From Oscillospiraceae bacterium (GTDB taxonomy: Bacteria > Bacillota > Clostridia > Oscillospirales > Acutalibacteraceae): a stretch of DNA of 49,245 nt. The stretch lies in the NCBI GenBank assembly GCA_031280825.1, contig JAITGE010000052.1:1-49245 (forward strand), given 5' to 3'. This document shows positions 1-8,315 of this stretch, piece after piece. Made by a program: the position numbers and the translations under genes. Each line of letters starts with the position of its first letter. The stretch's first letter is position 1. The notes under the pieces were generated by a model. That model ran no database searches. It worked only from the letters and a program-made list of their open reading frames with translations, and was not told the origin of the DNA.

Positions 1-1722
1 TGCGGAATTCGAGCTGCTCCAGATAATATTTTGGTTATCAGCATCGTTTGGCGAAATTGTTGCGGTGAGAGTGGTTGTCGCGCCGCGCTGCACTGTCGCG
101 CTGCCGGGCGAAACCGCGATGCTTTCGACGGCAATCGGGGCGGCTGTTACCGTGACACAAAACCGCTGCGCAAACGCGCCGTTTTCTGTGGACGCCAGCA
201 CATAGGCTTGACCGGGCGCAACGCCTGTAAGCAAGCCGTTTTGATCTACCGTCACGGTGCTTGTGTCCAGTGAATTCCACTGAACACCCGTATCAGAGGC
301 ATTGCTTGGGGTGACGGCGACGCCGCTGATCTGCAGGGTTGCTGTTGCCGCCAGGGTTAAATCGCGCGTGATCGGAGCACTCAAGCCTGTGACGGCAATT
401 GCGCCGGGTTCCAGCAACGGGACAAAGATATCCTGGTAGGGATCGTTATTTGGTGTGGTCGCCAAGCGAATATGCGCATAATCGCCCTCAACGCGCATTT
501 CATAAACGCTTTGCACGCCGCTTAAGCCGGATTGCGTGTAAAAAGCATTATCGGTCATGGTGGAAAGCGCGACATAGCGCAGCCCGGTGGGGGTGTTGTA
601 AAAGAGCTTGTTTCCGTATCGCGCGATATATGGCGCAAGCGTCCACGTGCCGCCGCCCTCCGCATTCCAGCCGCCGCTGTAATTGAGCGTCGCGGTCGTG
701 CTGAGCGCCGCGCCGGGAATCCCTGCCGCGCGGAGCTGCTTGTTGTTTGTGCTGTAAGTGTGCAGCCAATTGCCGTTGTAATTCACTGTTGCGGAGCTAT
801 AAGCGCTGCTCGTCCAGAAGTAGCTGTCGTATGTCGTGCCGGTCGCGCTTGGCAAGCCGGCGTCCCATCCGCTGTGCCCGGTGGCGGTGATGCCTGTGGC
901 GCTGCGCAGAAGGTTGTTGTGTCGCACGCGACCCAGCACATCGCGCCCGCCGCTGTGCGCCGCGCTTTGCGAGAGCGGGTCATTCCAGGTAATATCCAAA
1001 TGATACCACGTGCCGTTCACCTGCACCAGATTCCAGCCGTGGTTCATGCTGCTGCTGCTGCAATAAAGTGCGTTGATGTTTAAGTACTTAAACAGATACA
1101 GCGCCGCCAAGGAATAGCCCTGGCAGACCGCATCGCCCAAGCCCAGCGCGCCATACGCGGTGTAAACCTCCTCCGTACCCGCGCCGCCATCGGCAACCGC
1201 TTGGTTATAGGCCACGTGCAGTGCAAGAAAATCATTGACCGCCAGCACCCTTTCAAGCTCCGTCGCGCCCGCCGGAATGGTTGCGAGCATGCGGTTGGCG
1301 GTCGCCTCTATCGCCGCCTGCACGGTCGCGCGCGGGGTTGCGAGATACTTTGGCTTTAGGAGCGCGATGGTACCGCCGCTGTAGGAATAGCTGAACGCGG
1401 TGCGTACGTCGTAGGCGATGTCCTGATTTTCATAGATTGCCCTATAATACATATCAAATGTGGTTTGCGAAACAGGCAGACCCAAGGACGATATATTGAT
1501 ATTTTCCGCGCGTGTAGCCCAGCCGGCGCGGAGCAGAGCCGCCAAATCCGCGCTTACATCCTGCGATTGCAGCGCCTGCGTGCTTGCGTAAACCGGGCGA
1601 AAATCGTCGCCCTCCACATAGATCCATGTTTCTTCGCTTGCCGCGGCAAATGTGGCAAGCACCAATGTGGAAGGCAGCAGGAGCATCGCTGCCAGCAGCA
1701 GGGACAAGAAGCGCTTTTTCAT
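1..1722 (-). CDS. Secreted transglutaminase-like protein with bacterial Ig-like (Big_2) domain, 3' end missing
   Basis: The reading frame is open from ATG at 1722 to the left edge (574 codons, no stop), so the C-terminus is outside the window. It begins with a signal peptide (MKKRFLSLLLAAMLLLPSTL, then Ala-rich to about residue 28). A transglutaminase-like core follows, with GDAVCQGYS holding the Cys nucleophile, MNHGWNLVQV the His and WYHLDITWNDP the Asp, so the catalytic triad looks intact. Near the edge are two Ig-like repeats with the Big_2 pattern (VESIAVSPGSATVQRGATT; IIWSSSNS). Such proteins are exported and either cross-link or cleave surface peptides, or act as binding modules; the substrate cannot be read. 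A promoter lies just upstream. The gene is divergent from the TtcA-like gene. Confidence 0.85.
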   Translation of the reverse strand, partial: MKKRFLSLLLAAMLLLPSTLVLATFAAASEETWIYVEGDDFRPVYASTQALQSQDVSADLAALLRAGWATRAENINISSLGLPVSQTTFDMYYRAIYENQDIAYDVRTAFSYSYSGGTIALLKPKYLATPRATVQAAIEATANRMLATIPAGATELERVLAVNDFLALHVAYNQAVADGGAGTEEVYTAYGALGLGDAVCQGYSLAALYLFKYLNINALYCSSSSMNHGWNLVQVNGTWYHLDITWNDPLSQSAAHSGGRDVLGRVRHNNLLRSATGITATGHSGWDAGLPSATGTTYDSYFWTSSAYSSATVNYNGNWLHTYSTNNKQLRAAGIPGAALSTTATLNYSGGWNAEGGGTWTLAPYIARYGNKLFYNTPTGLRYVALSTMTDNAFYTQSGLSGVQSVYEMRVEGDYAHIRLATTPNNDPYQDIFVPLLEPGAIAVTGLSAPITRDLTLAATATLQISGVAVTPSNASDTGVQWNSLDTSTVTVDQNGLLTGVAPGQAYVLASTENGAFAQRFCVTVTAAPIAVESIAVSPGSATVQRGATTTLTATISPNDADNQNIIWSSSNSA

Positions 1723-1762
1723 AAAACATACCCAACCTTTCGTTTTGCGTTCATGTGGGAGC

Positions 1763-1791
1763 ATTGTAGCGCATTTTTTAGCTGTTTACAA
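1763..1791 (-). promoter_or_regulatory. Promoter of the transglutaminase-like gene
   Basis: Read on the minus strand, TTGTAA (1791-1786) and TACAAT (1768-1763) are separated by 17 bp. The -10 lies about 40 nt before the ATG at 1722. Confidence 0.55.
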
Positions 1792-1862
1792 GAGCAATAT
1801 CAAAAAAATGGTAAATTATTTCATATTCGGACATGCGAAAAACGCACATTTCCAACTGTTGG

Positions 1863-1891
1863 TTGCAATGCACCGTGTTTTCTGTTATAGT
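1863..1891 (+). promoter_or_regulatory. Promoter of the TtcA-like gene
   Basis: TTGCAA (1863-1868) and TATAGT (1886-1891) are separated by 17 bp, about 60 nt before the ATG at 1954. Confidence 0.55.
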
Positions 1892-1953
1892 GTGGATACT
1901 GCGCTTTTGCCTCGGTTGCGGGCGCGAATAAGCTCGGATGGGGGAAGCTTTGT

Positions 1954-2802
1954 ATGTCTACGCCCGTGCCAAACACGGAATTCCCTTGTGCCCGCGTGGA
2001 GCGCAGCTTGCAAAAAACCTATTGTAAGCGCATCTGGAACCCTTTCACTAAGGCGCTGAAGCAATATGAATTGCTTGCGCCCGGGGATCAAGCCGCCGTG
2101 TGCGTTTCCGGCGGCAAGGATTCCTTTTTGCTTGCCAAGCTGATGCAAATGCTGCAGCGGCATTCGGATTTTTCGTTTTCGCTGCGTTTTTTGTGCATGG
2201 ATCCCGGCTACAGCGCGGTGCACCGCGCGTGCATTGAAGCCAACGCCGCGCGGCTTGAAATCCCGCTGGAGGTTTTTGAAAGCGATATCTTTGCCGCCGT
2301 GGAGCAGGTGGGCGGCTCACCCTGCTATCTTTGTGCGCGGATGCGGCGGGGTCACCTGTATAAGGAAGCGCAGGCACGGGGCTGCAACAAAATCGCGCTG
2401 GGGCATCATTTTAACGATGTGGTGGAAACCACGCTGATGGGGATGCTCTACGGAGCGCAAATACAGGCGATGCCGCCCAAGCTAAAAAGCAAAAATTATT
2501 GTGGGATGCAGTTAATTCGCCCGCTGTACTGCGTACACGAGGAAGATATCCTGGCTTGGCAGCGCTTGCATGGGCTGGAATTTTTGCGCTGCGCCTGCCG
2601 TTTTACGGAGCAAAACGCAAAAAGTGCCGACAGGATCGGCGCTTCGAAGCGGCAAGAGATGAAACAACTGCTGCGGCACCTGAAGCAAGCCCATCCGGAT
2701 GTGGAAAAGTGTATCTTTCAAAGCATCCATAACGTTCGGCTTGACACCCTTGTCCAGTACACGCATCACGGGGTGGAGCACAGCTTTCTGGAGGAATTTT
2801 AG
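1954..2802 (+). CDS. TtcA-like PP-loop ATPase, probable tRNA thiolation enzyme
   Basis: This 282-residue protein belongs to the PP-loop ATP pyrophosphatase superfamily. The nucleotide-binding loop is VSGGKDS (residues 51-57). Downstream are CYLC (C124, C127) and CAC (C213, C215), matching the CxxC plus extra Cys that ligate the Fe-S cluster in TtcA-type 2-thiocytidine synthases. GHHFNDVVETTLM is the conserved His-Asp block of that family. TtcA adenylates a tRNA cytidine and inserts sulfur; related clostridial paralogues have no confirmed substrate, so the exact tRNA position is inferred. The start is ATG 1954 with GGGGGAAG about 8 nt upstream. It is transcribed alone and converges on the CDF gene 21 bp away. 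Confidence 0.8.
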   Translation: MSTPVPNTEFPCARVERSLQKTYCKRIWNPFTKALKQYELLAPGDQAAVCVSGGKDSFLLAKLMQMLQRHSDFSFSLRFLCMDPGYSAVHRACIEANAARLEIPLEVFESDIFAAVEQVGGSPCYLCARMRRGHLYKEAQARGCNKIALGHHFNDVVETTLMGMLYGAQIQAMPPKLKSKNYCGMQLIRPLYCVHEEDILAWQRLHGLEFLRCACRFTEQNAKSADRIGASKRQEMKQLLRHLKQAHPDVEKCIFQSIHNVRLDTLVQYTHHGVEHSFLEEF

Positions 2803-2823
2803 CGGGCGCGGGTAACAGCCGCG

Positions 2824-3738
2824 CTATTGCCCGCCGGTCTCGGAAAGCCCGAAGGGTTCGCTGTGCGCATCCCCTTGCGGCTCAACGTGCACCATGATGT
2901 CAAACACATCCTCCAGCCGCCGTTTGATTTCCTGTTCCACCTGCGTGGCGATGGTATGCGCCTGCGCGACGGTCAATCGTCCGTCCACTTGAATATCCAG
3001 GTCAATATCCCAAAACCCGCCGATGCGCCGCATTCTTGCGCGGTGGGGCTTTTCCGCGCCCTCCACGGCGGCCACGGCGTCAAACAGAGTCCGGTAGTGC
3101 GATTTGTCGGCGCAGCCGTCCATCAGCTCCAGGCTTGCTTCGCGGAAAATGCCGACGGCTGTTTTTACGACCCACGCGCCAACCACTGCCGCAAGAATGC
3201 GGTCGGCAAGCCCGGAGCCTGTAAGTAGCGAAATGCCCACGCCCAGCAGCACGCCGATTGATATCAGCACGTCAGCAGCCATGTTCTTGGCGTTGGCGCG
3301 GAGCATTGCCGAGCCGGATTTTCTTGCCAGGCGGAACTGTATCCACGCCAGCAGCAGCTTGCCCACAATGGAAATCCCGGTGGCGAGCAGCGCGATCGGG
3401 GCGGGAGCGTCATGCCGCGCGCCGGTCAAAAGATCCCCGCAAGCGCGCAGGAGCAGCTGCGCTCCGGCAAAAAAAAGCACAAACGAAAGCACGGTCGCCG
3501 CCATTGTTTCGGCGCGGGTATGCCCCCATGGGTGATTATCATCCGCCGGGCGCTGCATGACGCCGGCGACAAGCAGCGCGACCAGTGCAATGAACACATC
3601 CGCCGCCGAATCCATACCGTCGCCAACCAGCGCGGCGCTGCCCGCCAGCAAGCCGATGGCGATTTTCAGTCCGCTCAGGGCGGCGTTGCCCGCAAAGGCA
3701 ATTGCGGCGGCCGTGCGGATTATTTTCGCTTTATGCAT
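2824..3738 (-). CDS. Cation diffusion facilitator (CDF) family metal efflux transporter
   Basis: A 304-residue protein with about six membrane segments and a cytoplasmic C-terminal domain. It has the CDF signature after TM1 (GDGMDSAADVF, residues 40-49), HPWGH (69-73) before TM3, and RANAKNMAADVLIS (147-160) in TM5. The predicted transport site is D43/D47 in TM2 and N152/D156 in TM5; the TM5 His typical of Zn and Fe/Zn members is replaced by Asn. The substrate could be Mn2+ or another divalent metal and is not fixed by sequence. I start at the ATG at 3738 because the GNAT gene upstream ends in the same 8 bases (ATGCATAA), indicating translational coupling. A longer start at 3780 would lie inside the GNAT gene. 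Confidence 0.85.
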   Translation of the reverse strand: MHKAKIIRTAAAIAFAGNAALSGLKIAIGLLAGSAALVGDGMDSAADVFIALVALLVAGVMQRPADDNHPWGHTRAETMAATVLSFVLFFAGAQLLLRACGDLLTGARHDAPAPIALLATGISIVGKLLLAWIQFRLARKSGSAMLRANAKNMAADVLISIGVLLGVGISLLTGSGLADRILAAVVGAWVVKTAVGIFREASLELMDGCADKSHYRTLFDAVAAVEGAEKPHRARMRRIGGFWDIDLDIQVDGRLTVAQAHTIATQVEQEIKRRLEDVFDIMVHVEPQGDAHSEPFGLSETGGQ

Positions 3739-4276
3739 CAAATTCGCTCTCCAGGATATCCATCGAAATTTTATCGGCATAGCTGCCGTTCATAAAGATC
3801 GCTTCGCGCTGTCGCCCGCATTGCTGAAAGCCGCATTTTTCGTAGCAGCGGATGGCGCGGGCGTTGGTGCTGTTAACGTGCAGCAGCACGCAGTGCATGT
3901 TCAGCGTGCGGAAGGCGTAGCGTAGCAGCAAGCGGATCGCCTCCGCGCCGTAGCCTTGACTCCGGTCCGCTGCTTCGCCGATGAACAGCTCCAGCTCACA
4001 GCTACGGTAGTTGCGTTTGATGCAGTGAAGACCGATGCTGCCAAGCAACCGGTCGCCGTCTTTTTCCACGATGCAGAATTCATATCGGCTATCATCGCTT
4101 TTCGCGTGGCGCTCCAGCAGCTCGTGTTCAGCGGGTAAGCTGAGCAGCGAGCCGTGCAAGCCAAGATATGCGGAAACCTCGGGGTCATTGATCCATTTGG
4201 TGAAAATTTCAGCGTCGTCCAGATTTTTGGGCGAAAGGTATATCCTTTCGCCAACCAGCTTCGGGAAATAACGCAT
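3731..4276 (-). CDS. GNAT-family N-acetyltransferase (RimJ/RimL-like)
   Basis: A 181-residue protein with the RimJ/L-type layout: ERIYLSPKNLDDAEIFTKW at the N-terminus, a central beta sheet (LLGSIGLHCI), the acetyl-CoA loop region (RSQGYGAEAIRLLLRYAF) and a C-terminal NARAIRCYEKCGFQQCGR block. It would transfer acetyl from acetyl-CoA to an amine; the substrate (protein N-terminus, antibiotic or metabolite) is unknown. The start at 4276 is chosen because GGAGT lies 7 nt upstream; an in-frame ATG at 4360 lacks a ribosome site. It is the first gene of a two-gene operon with the CDF transporter and overlaps it by 8 nt. Confidence 0.82.
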   Translation of the reverse strand: MRYFPKLVGERIYLSPKNLDDAEIFTKWINDPEVSAYLGLHGSLLSLPAEHELLERHAKSDDSRYEFCIVEKDGDRLLGSIGLHCIKRNYRSCELELFIGEAADRSQGYGAEAIRLLLRYAFRTLNMHCVLLHVNSTNARAIRCYEKCGFQQCGRQREAIFMNGSYADKISMDILESEFDA

Positions 4277-4306
4277 GACAGTCACTCCTTCGCGTGTGAT
4301 AAGAGC

Positions 4307-4335
4307 AGTATACTCCCGGGATAACAGCTTGTCAA
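4307..4335 (-). promoter_or_regulatory. Promoter of the GNAT-CDF operon
   Basis: On the minus strand TTGACA (4335-4330) and TATACT (4312-4307) are 17 bp apart. This is one of the closest consensus promoters in the window and lies about 30 nt before the GNAT start. Confidence 0.75.
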
Positions 4336-4412
4336 CAAGAACACGCCCAAGTCCGTTCACATATGATAAACCAGGGCAAGAACCGCACCCCGAAAACGAG
4401 GAGTGTTTACAT

Positions 4413-5729
4413 ATGGAGCAGCAGAATTATCCCTGGGAATATCCGGATACCTTGGCACAGGCATACTTTGCGCAGCAACAGGAAGCTCCCGCAGAAGCGC
4501 CTGCGGAAGCGCCTGCGGTGCGGGAGCAAGACGCGTCCCTACCCGTGCCGCTTGTAAGGAGCGACGCGCCGGCGCCTGTACAAGAGCGTTTGCCATCCGC
4601 GCCGGAATACCTTTCGGCGCATTCGGTGGGCAGTGAGCGCGTGATGCTGTTTTGGCCCGCCTGCCACGACGCGGAGGGTTATCTTGTGCTGCGCAGCGAA
4701 GGCGGCGGCACGATGCATCCCGTCGCCGCAACGGAGGACAACACTTATATGGATATGGCGCTGCCCGCCGGGGCGACGTATTATTACGGCGTGCGCAGCT
4801 ACAACGCGCATGGGCAGAGCAAGGGTGCGGCGGTTGCCAGTGTGATACTGGAGGAGGGCGCGGAGGATATGCGCGAAGTCCGCAGCTTTGGGAAGCGTAC
4901 GCGCGAGCGTTCGGCGAAGCAGGAAGCTCCAAAAGCCGTATCCGCGCAAAAAAAAGAGAACGAACCCGCGCCGGTTCATCAACCGAAGGAACTGCTTTGC
5001 CCTGTGAAGGAAATCCGCGCGATCCCCTATGGCGCAAGGCAAATTCTGTTGGATTGGACGCCTGCGGAGGGCGCGGAGCGCTATCGGCTTTTTCGAAGTC
5101 AAAGCCCGTGGAGCGGCTATACCCTTTGCGCTGAAATTGCCGAAACCCGCTATCTGGATACGGTGGAAACGGCGCAGACGCAGTACTATTATTTTGCCCA
5201 GGCGGTTGCCGGGGAGGAGGGCGCCGCGCCCAGCCCCATGGCGGAAGCGACCTCCCTGCCGCCCTTGCCCGAGCCGCAGCAGCCGCAGAAGCTGCGTATC
5301 ACTATGCCCGCGCGTGACACCGCGGAGCTGCGCTGGGAGCGTTCCGTCGGCGCGGCAGCGTATCTTGTGAGTGCCAGAAGCAGCCCAAACGAGAATTTTC
5401 AGCCCATCGGGCACACGGCCGAGCTGACGTATTTGCACCGCGGGCTGGCCGCGGATCAGTGGATGGAATATTGCGTGCAGGCGTATCATGACAGCGGCAT
5501 CAGCGCGCCCTCGCAAATTGCAAGCGTGCGCACGCCAAAGCCGCAAGCACGCCCGCCGCGCCCCATGACCGCAAGCGGGCAGCGGAGCGGCTATCGGTTC
5601 AATCTGCAGCCCGGCTTCCGTTCGCAGCAGAGCGCGCCGCAGTTTCCTGCGTTTTCGCTGCAAGCGCTGCAGCAAGAGCTTGGCGAAGCGTTTCGGGATC
5701 CCCGCTATGGCGGCACAGCAGGTCGCTGA
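4413..5729 (+). CDS. Fibronectin type III-repeat protein without export signal
   Basis: A 438-residue protein. The start at 4413 has GAGGAG 9 nt upstream; a longer in-frame start at 4275 has none. Residues 24-35 are an Ala-Pro-Glu repeat (EAPAEAPAEAPA). Three fibronectin-III-like domains lie at about 61-146, 195-281 and 288-373, each with the Trp and the Tyr-x-Tyr/Tyr-x-Val strand pattern. A basic, Lys/Arg-rich linker (about 153-190) separates the first two. I see no signal peptide, membrane segment or sorting motif, so a cytosolic scaffold role is inferred, although FN3 domains are more usual in exported proteins. The last 131 bp overlap the convergent lyase gene. No specific function can be named. 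Confidence 0.75.
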   Translation: MEQQNYPWEYPDTLAQAYFAQQQEAPAEAPAEAPAVREQDASLPVPLVRSDAPAPVQERLPSAPEYLSAHSVGSERVMLFWPACHDAEGYLVLRSEGGGTMHPVAATEDNTYMDMALPAGATYYYGVRSYNAHGQSKGAAVASVILEEGAEDMREVRSFGKRTRERSAKQEAPKAVSAQKKENEPAPVHQPKELLCPVKEIRAIPYGARQILLDWTPAEGAERYRLFRSQSPWSGYTLCAEIAETRYLDTVETAQTQYYYFAQAVAGEEGAAPSPMAEATSLPPLPEPQQPQKLRITMPARDTAELRWERSVGAAAYLVSARSSPNENFQPIGHTAELTYLHRGLAADQWMEYCVQAYHDSGISAPSQIASVRTPKPQARPPRPMTASGQRSGYRFNLQPGFRSQQSAPQFPAFSLQALQQELGEAFRDPRYGGTAGR

Positions 5730-6999
5730 CGGTTTCGTGCCCGAGCGTGCCCACATGCGCGCGGGCAAACACGTCCGAACGCGCCAGCCATTCCGCGCAG
5801 CGTGCGGGGTCTGCTTCCAGCGGCTCAATGCACTTTTCGCGGAACAGCGCCGCCGCGCGGGTCATCAGATGTAAGCTTTCCAGCAGGCAGTGCGCGATCA
5901 GCGGCAGGAAAGCGTTCAATTCGAATTCGCCCTGCGATGCTGCCAACGTGATGGCGGCGTCGTTGCCGATCACGCGCATTGCCACCTGCTGCAGCATTTC
6001 CGGCAACACGGGGTTGAACTTGCCGGGCATGGCCGTGCTGCCCGTTTGCAAGGGCGCCAGGCGAATTTCCGCTAAACCGCCTGCAGGTCCCGCATTCATG
6101 CGGCGCAGATCCCCGGCAATTTTTATCCAGCTGACGGCGGCAGCCTTGAGCAGCCCTGAAACCTCCACAAATACATCCTGGTTCTGCGTGATATCCATGG
6201 GGTATTCGGCGGCGGCAAGCCCTAACCCTGTCGTTTCGCGAAGCTTTTCAACGATGCGGCGCCGGCAGCGGCGCGTTTGCGCGTCCGTGCCGCCCTGCCC
6301 GACCGCCGCGCCGCCCAGATTGATTTGCCGCAGCCGCTCTTCGACTTTATAAAGTCGCCAGCGGTCTCTCGCAATGGCTTGGGCGAATGCGCCGAATTCG
6401 CTTCCTAACGTTGTGGGCAGTGCGTCCATGCATTCCGTGCGCCCGAGCTTGGGGATTGCGGCGAAGGCATTTTCTTTTTGCTGCAAGGCTTCCTGCAGCG
6501 CCGCGCAGGTCTCACTCATGGCGCGCAGCTGGCGAATGGCCGCTATGCGCAGCGCCGTAGGGTAAACGTCGTTGGTTGATTGCCCGCGGTTGACGTCGTC
6601 CAAAGGATGCACGGCGTCATACAGCCCGCAGGGCAGACCCAATTCCCGCAGCGCAAGGTTGGCGAGCACCTCGCAAACATTCATGTGGGCGCTTGTACCC
6701 GCGCCGCCTTGCAGTGCTTGGGTTTGGAACGCCGTATCCGCTTCGCCCGCCAAGGCGCGCCTGCAGGCGGCGGCAATTGCGGCATAAACCCCGGGTTTGC
6801 CAACGTCCGCTTCCATATAGGTCAGCGCTGCCGCCTGCTTGATTTCCACCATGGCGTAGACAAGCTCCAGGGGCGTCGCTTGCCAGTCTAAATTGAAATT
6901 TTCCGCCGCACGCGCTGTTTGCAGCCCGTGCAGCGTGTCCGCCGCCAGCTCCAGCGAACCAATGAAATCCGTTTCTCTGCGCGTTTTCATCCCAGTCAT
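5599..6999 (-). CDS. Aspartase/fumarase-superfamily lyase, probable aspartate ammonia-lyase
   Basis: About 466 residues, the usual length of aspartase and class II fumarase. The three conserved blocks are present: GGAGTSAHMNVCEVLAN, HPLDDVNRGQSTNDVYPT and the signature loop GSTAMPGKFNPVLPE carrying the catalytic Ser. At the substrate-discriminating site the sequence is GRTECMDALP; fumarases have GRTHLQDA and aspartases GRTQLQDA, so the absence of His favours an amino-acid substrate, but Glu is unusual. Likely reaction: L-aspartate to fumarate plus ammonia. The start at 6999 follows an AAAGGCGGGG ribosome site; ATGs at 7014 and 6990 are alternatives. The 3' end overlaps the convergent FN3 gene. 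It is monocistronic with its own promoter. Confidence 0.78.
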   Translation of the reverse strand: MTGMKTRRETDFIGSLELAADTLHGLQTARAAENFNLDWQATPLELVYAMVEIKQAAALTYMEADVGKPGVYAAIAAACRRALAGEADTAFQTQALQGGAGTSAHMNVCEVLANLALRELGLPCGLYDAVHPLDDVNRGQSTNDVYPTALRIAAIRQLRAMSETCAALQEALQQKENAFAAIPKLGRTECMDALPTTLGSEFGAFAQAIARDRWRLYKVEERLRQINLGGAAVGQGGTDAQTRRCRRRIVEKLRETTGLGLAAAEYPMDITQNQDVFVEVSGLLKAAAVSWIKIAGDLRRMNAGPAGGLAEIRLAPLQTGSTAMPGKFNPVLPEMLQQVAMRVIGNDAAITLAASQGEFELNAFLPLIAHCLLESLHLMTRAAALFREKCIEPLEADPARCAEWLARSDVFARAHVGTLGHETVSDLLCRHSGDPETLRQALAAALAAKTQETAARSAANGSRAAD

Positions 7000-7026
7000 C
7001 GCCCCGCCTTTCATTTCATCGCCGCA

Positions 7027-7055
7027 ATTGTAGCATACCCTGTTTTGTAATGCAA
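7027..7055 (-). promoter_or_regulatory. Promoter of the aspartase-like gene
   Basis: On the minus strand TTGCAT (7055-7050) and TACAAT (7032-7027) have 17-bp spacing, about 28 nt before the coding start. It is back-to-back with the rplJ promoter. Confidence 0.55.
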
Positions 7056-7091
7056 GATCGGCAAAAAATCATTTTTAACTGCAAAAAGCGC

Positions 7092-7120
7092 TTGACATGC
7101 TGCGGACGATGTGCTATAAT
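7092..7120 (+). promoter_or_regulatory. Promoter of the rplJ-rplL operon
   Basis: A consensus sigma-A promoter: TTGACA at 7092-7097 and TATAAT at 7115-7120 with 17-bp spacing. It directly precedes the L10 leader. Confidence 0.9.
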
Positions 7121-7129
7121 ACCCGTGTT

Positions 7130-7278
7130 CTGCCAAAGATAGCTGGTACCGGCTCGCCCGGTTTAAGCGGATTGTACGCAATCCCGCCCGCCGAGGGGGA
7201 ACGCACAGGGCAGGAGCTTCCTGCCGTCCGGTTGTGGAACATGTGCGTCCCTTGCCTTGTTGGCAGGGGGCGCTTTTT
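7130..7278 (+). ncRNA. Ribosomal protein L10 leader (rplJ-rplL autoregulatory RNA)
   Basis: The untranslated leader between the promoter and rplJ opens with a CCAAAGATAGCTGGTACCGG segment, matching the L10-binding kink-turn region of Bacillota L10 leaders, then contains further paired segments and ends in an intrinsic terminator. In characterised cases the L10(L12)4 complex binds the leader and promotes termination, reducing expression of its own operon. The position (promoter, leader, terminator, rplJ) fits exactly. Confidence 0.85.
7245..7278 (+). terminator. Conditional terminator at the end of the L10 leader
   Basis: A 12-bp stem (7245-7256 with 7262-7273, two G-T pairs), a 5-nt loop and then TTTTT (7274-7278). 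It lies 44 nt before rplJ, so it must be read through for L10/L12 synthesis. Confidence 0.85.
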
Positions 7279-7322
7279 GATCGCCCTACATCTGAAATAC
7301 CGAAACGAGGTGAACCGAAGCA

Positions 7323-7823
7323 ATGCCAAGTGCAAAAATCCTGGAGCAAAAGCAGCAGGCGCTTGCGGAGCTGACCGCAACGCTGCAAAACGCCGTAACG
7401 GGGGTGCTGGTGGAATACAAGGGCATCAGTGTGGCGGAAGACACACAGTTGCGCAATGAGCTGCGCGCGGCGGGTGTGCGGTATGCCGTGGTAAAAAACA
7501 CCTTGCTCAAGCGCGCGGTCGAGAACGTGGGCATGGGCGAGCTGGAAGCCTGCCTACACGGCACAACCGCGCTGGCAACGAGTGAAAGTGATTATGCCGC
7601 CGCGGCACGTATCCTTTCCAAGTACGCCTCTGCGAGCAAGACCTTCCAGATCAAATCCGGCTTTCTGGATGGCAAGGTCATCAGCGAAGCGAAGTTGGAC
7701 GCGCTGGCGAAGCTGCCCTCCCGCGAGGTGCTGCTTGCCACTGTGTGCAATGCGTTCCAAGCCCCCATCGCGGCATTTGCCCGCGCAGTGCAGGCGGTTG
7801 CGGAGCAAAAGCAGGCGGCATAA
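7323..7823 (+). CDS. rplJ: 50S ribosomal protein L10
   Basis: A 166-residue protein of normal L10 length. It begins MPSAKILEQKQQALAELTATL and contains the family block GVLVEYKGISVAEDTQLRNE followed by VRYAVVKNTLLKRA. L10 forms the base of the ribosomal stalk: its N-terminal domain binds 23S rRNA and its C-terminal helix (about residues 140-166) holds L7/L12 dimers. The ribosome site is GAGGTG, 10 nt before ATG 7323. It sits in the standard rplJ-rplL order downstream of the L10 leader; rplA/rplK are not adjacent here. Confidence 0.97.
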   Translation: MPSAKILEQKQQALAELTATLQNAVTGVLVEYKGISVAEDTQLRNELRAAGVRYAVVKNTLLKRAVENVGMGELEACLHGTTALATSESDYAAAARILSKYASASKTFQIKSGFLDGKVISEAKLDALAKLPSREVLLATVCNAFQAPIAAFARAVQAVAEQKQAA

Positions 7824-7876
7824 CCCGGCAGGCTTATTCTGTAATACTTTGTAGAACATGAATTGGAGGAATCATT

Positions 7877-8254
7877 ATGGCGTCCGAGACAATTGCAAAC
7901 ATTATTGAGCAGGTAAAAGGACTGACGGTTCTGGAGCTTTCCGAGTTGGTTCACGCGGTGGAAGAAGAGTTTGGCGTTTCCGCCGCCGCCGCCGTTGCCG
8001 TCGCCGCCCCGGCGGGCGACGCTGCCGCGCCTGCCGAAGAGCAAACGGAATTCGACGTAGTGCTGGCGGAGGTCGGTCCGAATAAGATCCCCGTTATCAA
8101 GGTCGTGCGCGAGTTGACCGGCTTGGGCTTGGCGGATGCGAAAGCCCTTGTGGACGGCGCGCCGAAGGCTGTGAAGGAAAAGATCGGCAAGGACGATGCC
8201 GAAGCTGCGAAGGCGAAGCTGGAAGAGGCCGGCGCAAAGGTAGAAATCAAATAA
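7877..8254 (+). CDS. rplL: 50S ribosomal protein L7/L12
   Basis: A 125-residue stalk protein. It has an N-terminal dimerisation helix ([20 protein letters not shown]), an Ala/Val-rich hinge (about residues 35-55) and the conserved C-terminal domain with [20 protein letters not shown], which contacts elongation factors. The ribosome site GGAGG lies 9 nt before ATG 7877. It is 53 bp after rplJ and belongs to the same operon. Confidence 0.98.
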   Translation: MASETIANIIEQVKGLTVLELSELVHAVEEEFGVSAAAAVAVAAPAGDAAAPAEEQTEFDVVLAEVGPNKIPVIKVVRELTGLGLADAKALVDGAPKAVKEKIGKDDAEAAKAKLEEAGAKVEIK

Positions 8255-8315
8255 TGCGGCGTGCGGAATGCATACGCAGGGCTTCGGGCTACGAGGGGTG
8301 GCGTTTTGCCGCCCG

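Noticed and set aside
4539-5828. Long minus-strand open frame opposite the FN3 gene
   Set aside because: It is Arg/Ala-rich with no domain and is a by-product of GC-rich codon use in the plus-strand gene, which has clear FN3 domains and a ribosome site.
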